Source: Caldimonas caldifontis
GTDB lineage: Bacteria > Pseudomonadota > Gammaproteobacteria > Burkholderiales > Burkholderiaceae_C
NCBI RefSeq assembly: GCF_002930615.1
Contig: NZ_PSNX01000009.1
Span: forward strand, 1-64,000
Direction: 5' to 3'
Length of the DNA: 64,000 nt
Below are positions 60,410-64,000 of this stretch, piece by piece. How positions within the stretch are numbered: the stretch's first letter is position 1; every line of letters begins with the position of its first letter. The notes under the pieces are model-generated. The model did not search any database and was not told the DNA's origin. It saw only the letters and a list, made by a program, of their open reading frames with translations. A program made the position numbers and the translations under genes.

Positions 60410-61444
60410 TCAGGCTGCCGCCAGATCCCAGCGCGGAGCGATGTCGAAGGCATAGTCGCGGCGCGCCCGCTGCGGCTCCCGCTGAAGCCGCATGGCCGCC
60501 GCCAGGGCGATCATGGCCCCGTTGTCGGTGCACAGATGAAGCTCGGGGTAGTGCACCCGCCAGCCGCGGCGCTGCGCCTGGGCATCCAGCATCGCCCGCA
60601 GCCGTCGGTTTGCCCCGACGCCACCGGCGACGACCAGCCGGCTCAGGCCGGTCTGCTTCAGCGCTGCCAGCGATTTCTTCACCAGCACGTCCACGATGGC
60701 AGCCTGCGTGGAGGCGGCCAGATGCGCGCGGTCCTGCTCGCACACGCGGTCGCCAAGCTTGCGCACTTGAGTCCAGACGGCCGTCTTCAGCCCGGCAAAG
60801 GAGAAGTCCAGAGTGCCACTGTGCAGCAGCGGGCGCGGCAAGGTGAACACGTCGGGATCGCCGAATTCGGCCAGCCGGGCCAGGGCGGGCCCACCGGGAT
60901 ACCCCAGCCCCAGGAGCTTGGCCGACTTGTCGAAGGCTTCGCCGGCTGCATCGTCGATGGTCTCGCCCAGCAACTCGTAGCGGCCGACGTCTTCGACCCG
61001 CATGAGCTGGGTGTGGCCCCCGGACACCAGCAAGGCGACAAAAGGGAACTCGGGCGGGTCGGCCGACAGGAAGGGCGAGAGCAGGTGGCCTTCCAGGTGG
61101 TGCACGCCGACCACGGGGCGGTCCAGGGCGGCCCCCAGCGCACAGGCCAGGCCGGCCCCCACCAGCAGCGCTCCGGCCAGGCCGGGCCCGCGCGTGTAGG
61201 CGATGGTGTCAATGTCCTCCAGCCCGCAACCGGCCTGCGCCAGCACCTGACGTGTCAGGGGCAGCACGCGCCGGATGTGGTCGCGCGACGCCAGCTCCGG
61301 CACCACGCCGCCATAGGCCTGGTGCATGTCGATCTGGCTGTGCAGGGCATGGGCAAGCAAGCGTGGGGGGGCCGCCGGGCCCTCGGCACGCACCAAGGCC
61401 ACGCCCGTCTCGTCGCAGGAGGATTCGATGCCTAGAACCAACAT
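60410..61444 (-). CDS. tsaD: tRNA N6-adenosine threonylcarbamoyltransferase
   Basis: TsaD, with TsaB and TsaE, transfers the threonylcarbamoyl group to A37 of tRNAs that read ANN codons. The 344-residue protein has the ASKHA nucleotide fold, the metal-binding HHLEGH motif (115-120), the late [13 protein letters not shown] with a metal Asp, and PELASRDH. The start at 61444 gives the usual [13 protein letters not shown] opening. No partner gene is nearby, as is common. Confidence 0.96.
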   Translation of the reverse strand: MLVLGIESSCDETGVALVRAEGPAAPPRLLAHALHSQIDMHQAYGGVVPELASRDHIRRVLPLTRQVLAQAGCGLEDIDTIAYTRGPGLAGALLVGAGLACALGAALDRPVVGVHHLEGHLLSPFLSADPPEFPFVALLVSGGHTQLMRVEDVGRYELLGETIDDAAGEAFDKSAKLLGLGYPGGPALARLAEFGDPDVFTLPRPLLHSGTLDFSFAGLKTAVWTQVRKLGDRVCEQDRAHLAASTQAAIVDVLVKKSLAALKQTGLSRLVVAGGVGANRRLRAMLDAQAQRRGWRVHYPELHLCTDNGAMIALAAAMRLQREPQRARRDYAFDIAPRWDLAAA

Positions 61445-61665
61445 CCGGCCAGTGTATCGCCCTGGGGTTGTCCCGAAGTCTGGGCCGTTTTGGGGCAGCC
61501 TGTAACAACCTGGCACGATTTGTTAGCGCTTTGTCACAACTCCACCCTAGGGAATGCACGACACTGCGCCGAATTCCCTTCACAGGGAAGTGCACGGACG
61601 GTTAGCCTTGAAACCGTTCAGTTGCCGAAGATAGCGGCGATTCGACCGCACTGTCGTTTGGGATC

Positions 61666-61938
61666 ATGAAGGAATACAAGCTTTCGGGGTGGCCTGAGCT
61701 GCCTCCCGCTTACCAACGCACCGCCTACCAGCGGATGTTGCACCAGATGTCCCAGGGCTTCGTCCCCCTGACGATGCTGGTGCGCGCCAGTGGCCTGGGT
61801 CGCGATGCGGTCCAGCACTTTCTGGCACAACTCAGCACCCGTGGCGTGCTGATCGAGCGCACCCCGCCGCGTGCGCCTCTGGGGGCCGGCATGGCCACCC
61901 GCTCGATGGCGTGGCTGCGCCGCACCCTGCGCGTCTGA
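61666..61938 (+). CDS. Small protein of unknown function (helix-turn-helix-like)
   Basis: I do not recognise this 90-residue protein. It is basic. Residues about 31-66 (FVPLTMLVRASGLGRDAVQHFLAQLSTRGVLIE in part) look like a winged-helix element used in DNA or RNA binding, with no further motif and no membrane segment. The N-terminus has aromatic residues (Trp9, Tyr16, Tyr21). It starts at 61666, is divergent from tsaD across a 221-base gap, and ends 45 bases before the ANTAR regulator gene. It may be a lineage-specific gene of Burkholderiales. Confidence 0.7.
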   Translation: MKEYKLSGWPELPPAYQRTAYQRMLHQMSQGFVPLTMLVRASGLGRDAVQHFLAQLSTRGVLIERTPPRAPLGAGMATRSMAWLRRTLRV

Positions 61939-61983
61939 GCTTCTCCGGCCCTTGCATGGCCCGATAGTTGCTGCGGGGCGGGC

Positions 61984-62616
61984 ATGAGCCCGCCGACCGC
62001 CCTGCGCATTCTCATCGTCGCACCGGAAACGCTCACGCCCGACCCGGACGATGCCATCGCCGGATGGCAGGCTGAGCGCTCGCGCAGCCTGCGCATCGGG
62101 CTGCTGGAGGCAGGCTGCAACATCGTGGCCGTGCTCCCTGCCGACGTGTTCCTGCCCGAGCGGCTGGCCCAGATCCAGCCCGACATGATCATCGTGGATG
62201 CCGAGAGCGAGGCGCGCGACACGCTGGAGCACGTGGTGATGGCCACGCGTGATGCCCGCCGGCCCATCGTGCTCTTCACCGACGACGAGGACACGACCCA
62301 CGTGCGAGATGCCATCGCGGCGGGCGTCAACGCCTACGTGGTGGCGGGCCTGGCACCGGAACGCGTCAAGCCGGTGCTGGAGGTGGCCATGGCTCGTTTC
62401 CAGCACGAGGAAGGCCTGCGGCGCGAACTGGCCGACGCCAGGACCCAATTGCAGGAGCGCAAGCTGGTCGATCGCGCCAAAGGCATCCTGATGACCCGCC
62501 AGGGCTGCTCGGAGGCCGAGGCCTACGCACGCTTGCGCAAGATGTCGATGGACAAGGGCTTGCGCCTGGCCGACCTGGCGCAGCGCCTGATCGACGCCAA
62601 CGAGTTGCTGGCCTGA
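61984..62616 (+). CDS. ANTAR-domain response regulator (NasT-like antiterminator)
   Basis: The 210-residue protein has an N-terminal receiver-like domain (about 7-140) with acidic Asp72 in IIVDAESEARD and a C-terminal ANTAR RNA-binding domain (about 155-208) with the typical AKGILMTRQGCSEAEAYARLRK segment (in part). An insertion of some 12 residues near the N-terminus departs from typical NasT. ANTAR proteins bind a pair of hairpins in nascent mRNA and stop termination; two such hairpins and a terminator lie just downstream, before the nrtA-like gene. The sensing partner (NasS) is not seen in this window. Confidence 0.9.
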   Translation: MSPPTALRILIVAPETLTPDPDDAIAGWQAERSRSLRIGLLEAGCNIVAVLPADVFLPERLAQIQPDMIIVDAESEARDTLEHVVMATRDARRPIVLFTDDEDTTHVRDAIAAGVNAYVVAGLAPERVKPVLEVAMARFQHEEGLRRELADARTQLQERKLVDRAKGILMTRQGCSEAEAYARLRKMSMDKGLRLADLAQRLIDANELLA

Positions 62617-62626
62617 AGACCGGGTT

Positions 62627-62661
62627 CGCACCGGGATTGTGCGCCGCACCATGATTCATTA
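62627..62661 (+). promoter_or_regulatory. NtrC-like enhancer dyads
   Basis: CGCACC-N4-TTGTGCG (62627-62643) closely fits the NtrC dyad (TGCACC-N5-GGTGCA type) with the same 7-base gap between GCAC and GTGC. A second GCACCA half-site follows at 62646-62651. They lie about 100-135 bases before the predicted start, the usual enhancer distance. The match is by eye only. Confidence 0.45.
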
Positions 62662-62735
62662 GGCACTGAGCGCGGCGCGCGCACCGCGCAGGGGCACCCC
62701 GGCCTGATTCTCGGCCCTTGGTCGCTGCCGCGGCC

Positions 62736-62751
62736 TGGCACGGCTCCTGCT
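62736..62751 (+). promoter_or_regulatory. Sigma-54 (-24/-12) promoter
   Basis: TGGCACG (62736-62742), four bases, then CTGCT (62747-62751) match the sigma-54 consensus TGGCACG-N4-TTGCW with one mismatch (C for T). The GG and GC pairs have the required spacing. Transcription would start near 62762, exactly where the first hairpin of the ANTAR motif begins. This agrees with nitrogen control of nitrate uptake. Confidence 0.7.
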
Positions 62752-62762
62752 TTGAGCTGTCT

Positions 62763-62816
62763 GCGCAGGTCAATGGTGACCGGCGCAAACGGCCCGCAGG
62801 CGTCAAGGACGACGCC
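62763..62816 (+). promoter_or_regulatory. ANTAR-binding two-hairpin RNA motif
   Basis: Hairpin 1 (62763-62786) has GCGC-a-GGTC and GACC-g-GCGC arms around a six-base loop AATGGT. Hairpin 2 (62799-62816) has GGCGTC and GACGCC arms around a six-base loop AAGGAC. Both loops have A at position 1 and G at position 4, the published marks of ANTAR targets. A 12-base linker joins them. The ANTAR gene ends 146 bases before. The fit of loop rule, order and context is strong. Confidence 0.8.
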
Positions 62817-62830
62817 CAGGCCCCAGGACG

Positions 62831-62879
62831 AAGGCGTCCCCACCGGTCTGTGAACGCAGGCCGTGTGAGGACGCCTTTT
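62831..62879 (+). terminator. Leader terminator before the nrtA-like gene
   Basis: AAGGCGTCC (62831-62839) pairs with GGACGCCTT (62869-62877) and an inner CGGTCTG/CAGGCCG helix, followed by a short T-run. The core arms GGCGTC and GACGCC are the same six bases as the arms of hairpin 2, so the two structures can exchange partners. This is the attenuation point for the transport operon. The region 62617-62915 holds no gene. Confidence 0.78.
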
Positions 62880-62915
62880 CTGTTTGGTGCTTCGATGAAA
62901 TCAAGGACGCGACGC

Positions 62916-64000
62916 ATGAAAGCCCACGACCTGCTCAAGGCCCGCCTGAGCCGCCGGACCCTGCTCAAGACCACGGCCGCTGCCAGCGCCACCGGGATGG
63001 TGCCAGGACTGCACACCGCCGTCTGGGCCCAGGGCTCGGACAAGCCCGAAAAGGAAGAGGTGCGGATCGGCTTCATCCCATTGACCGACTGCGCCTCCGT
63101 GGTGATGGCTTCGGTGCTGGGCATCGACAAGAAGCACGGCGTGAAGATCATCCCCACGAAGGAAGCCTCGTGGGCCGGTGTGCGCGACAAACTGGTCAAC
63201 GGCGAGCTCGACATGGCGCACGTGCTGTGGGGACTGGTCTACGGCGTGCACGTGGGCGTGAGCGGCCCCAAGAAGGACATGGCCGTGCTGATGAACCTGA
63301 ACCACAACGGTCAAGCCATCACACTGTCGAAGAAGCTCTCCGACAAGGGCGCCGTGGACGGGCCGACGCTTGCCAAGCTGATGGCGAGCGAGAAGCGTGA
63401 ATACACCTTCGCGCAGACCTTCCCCACCGGTACGCACGCGATGTGGCTGTACTACTGGCTGGCCAGTGCGGGCATCAACCCCATGCGCGACGCCAAGGTC
63501 ATCACCGTGCCCCCACCCCAGATGGTGGCCAACATGCGCGTGGGCAACATGGATGGCTACTGCGTGGGCGAGCCCTGGAACCACCGGGCCATTGCCGACG
63601 GCATCGGCATCACGGCCGCCACCACACAGGACATCTGGAAAGACCATCCCGAGAAGGCGCTGGGCACGACGGCCGAGTTCACCAAGAAGTTCCCCAACAC
63701 CTGCCGCGCGGTGGTGGCAGCGATCCTCGAAGCCAGCAAGTGGATCGATGCCGGACTGCAGAACAAGCTGAAGATGGCCGAGATCGTGGCCGACCGCGCC
63801 TATGTGAACACCAGCGTGGACGTGATCAACCAGCGCATCCTGGGCCGCTACCAGAACGGCCTGGGCAAGACCTGGGACGACCCCAACCACATGAAGTTCT
63901 TCAACGATGGCGCGGTGAACTTCCCTTACCTGAGCGACGGCATGTGGTTCCTCACCCAGCACAAGCGCTGGGGTCTGATCAAGGAACACCCGAACTACCT
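62916..64000 (+). CDS. Nitrate-type ABC transporter binding protein (NrtA/CmpA family), partial
   Basis: The gene runs past the window end; 361 residues are seen of a usual 400-470. It has a twin-arginine type signal (SRRTLLKTTAA near residues 12-22) and a cleavage region near WAQ (38-40). The binding domain shows VRIGFIPLTDCASVV (part), TFPTGTHAMWLYYWL and MRVGNMDGYCVGEPWN, which match the nitrate/bicarbonate binding family. The start at 62916 has AAGGA upstream; an in-frame ATG at 62895 adds 7 residues and has a weaker site. It lies downstream of the ANTAR leader, so it is probably the first gene of a nitrate or cyanate uptake operon. Confidence 0.88.
   Translation, partial: MKAHDLLKARLSRRTLLKTTAAASATGMVPGLHTAVWAQGSDKPEKEEVRIGFIPLTDCASVVMASVLGIDKKHGVKIIPTKEASWAGVRDKLVNGELDMAHVLWGLVYGVHVGVSGPKKDMAVLMNLNHNGQAITLSKKLSDKGAVDGPTLAKLMASEKREYTFAQTFPTGTHAMWLYYWLASAGINPMRDAKVITVPPPQMVANMRVGNMDGYCVGEPWNHRAIADGIGITAATTQDIWKDHPEKALGTTAEFTKKFPNTCRAVVAAILEASKWIDAGLQNKLKMAEIVADRAYVNTSVDVINQRILGRYQNGLGKTWDDPNHMKFFNDGAVNFPYLSDGMWFLTQHKRWGLIKEHPNY

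Noticed and set aside
61511-61528. TGGCACG at 61511 as a sigma-54 promoter for the small gene at 61666
   Set aside because: The required GC at -12 is missing at the right spacing (TTAG instead of TTGC).

Overview
The window is a chromosomal stretch of a high-GC betaproteobacterium, most likely order Burkholderiales (Comamonadaceae / Sphaerotilaceae-like). The signs are a 14-gene nuo operon with separate nuoC and nuoD and a DUF2818 gene after nuoN, the tpiA-secG-tRNA-Leu-nuoA order, rpsO-pnp, an aat-bpt pair, and a tandem glycine riboswitch before gcvT. Coding density is very high, neighbouring genes often overlap by 1 to 4 bases, and I see no insertion sequence, prophage, CRISPR array or rRNA. 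This is core plus ordinary metabolic chromosome, not an island. The genus is not decided by what I can see.

Layout. 0.2-1.7 kb: N-degron transferases aat and bpt. 1.8-3.8 kb: ketoacid CoA-transferase scoAB, divergent from a PAS-LuxR regulator, with a perfect palindrome between them. 3.9-8.7 kb: a glycosyltransferase, a thioesterase/YceH/SDR operon, and ETF-ubiquinone oxidoreductase behind a palindromic operator candidate. 8.8-16 kb: tandem glycine riboswitch and gcvT-gcvH-gcvP-ltaE-sdaA, a glycine/threonine/serine breakdown cluster. 16.1-21.2 kb: a TctDE-type two-component system convergent with a TctCBA tripartite carboxylate transporter. 21.5-28.8 kb: sugar ABC transporter, AGE-family sugar epimerase/isomerase, and a secreted GH13 alpha-amylase with CBM20. 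29-38.6 kb: MFS transporter, aroC, CBS protein, metY-hydrolase-DUF962, YihY, DUF2069, a GlcD-like FAD oxidase, DUF1178 and a NUDIX hydrolase. 38.6-53.5 kb: DUF2818 and the complete nuo operon on the minus strand (nuoN to nuoA in plus-strand order). 53.7-58.9 kb: tRNA-Leu(GAG), secG, tpiA, quinone oxidoreductase, pnp, rpsO. 59-61.4 kb: orphan LivK-like binding protein and tsaD. 61.7-64 kb: a small unknown gene, an ANTAR (NasT-like) regulator, and the first gene of a nitrate-type ABC uptake system, which runs off the window.

The most informative unlisted structure is the 299-base gap between the ANTAR gene and the nrtA-like gene. It reads in order as NtrC-like dyads, a -24/-12 sigma-54 promoter, a predicted start point, two hairpins whose six-base loops both carry A at position 1 and G at position 4 (the ANTAR-binding signature), and a terminator whose arms share a six-base sequence with the second hairpin. 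That is a full two-layer control region for nitrogen-source uptake. Other second-look items are the sco palindrome, the etfQO palindrome, the pnp leader hairpin, repeats upstream of the amylase, and an unrecognised 90-residue protein.
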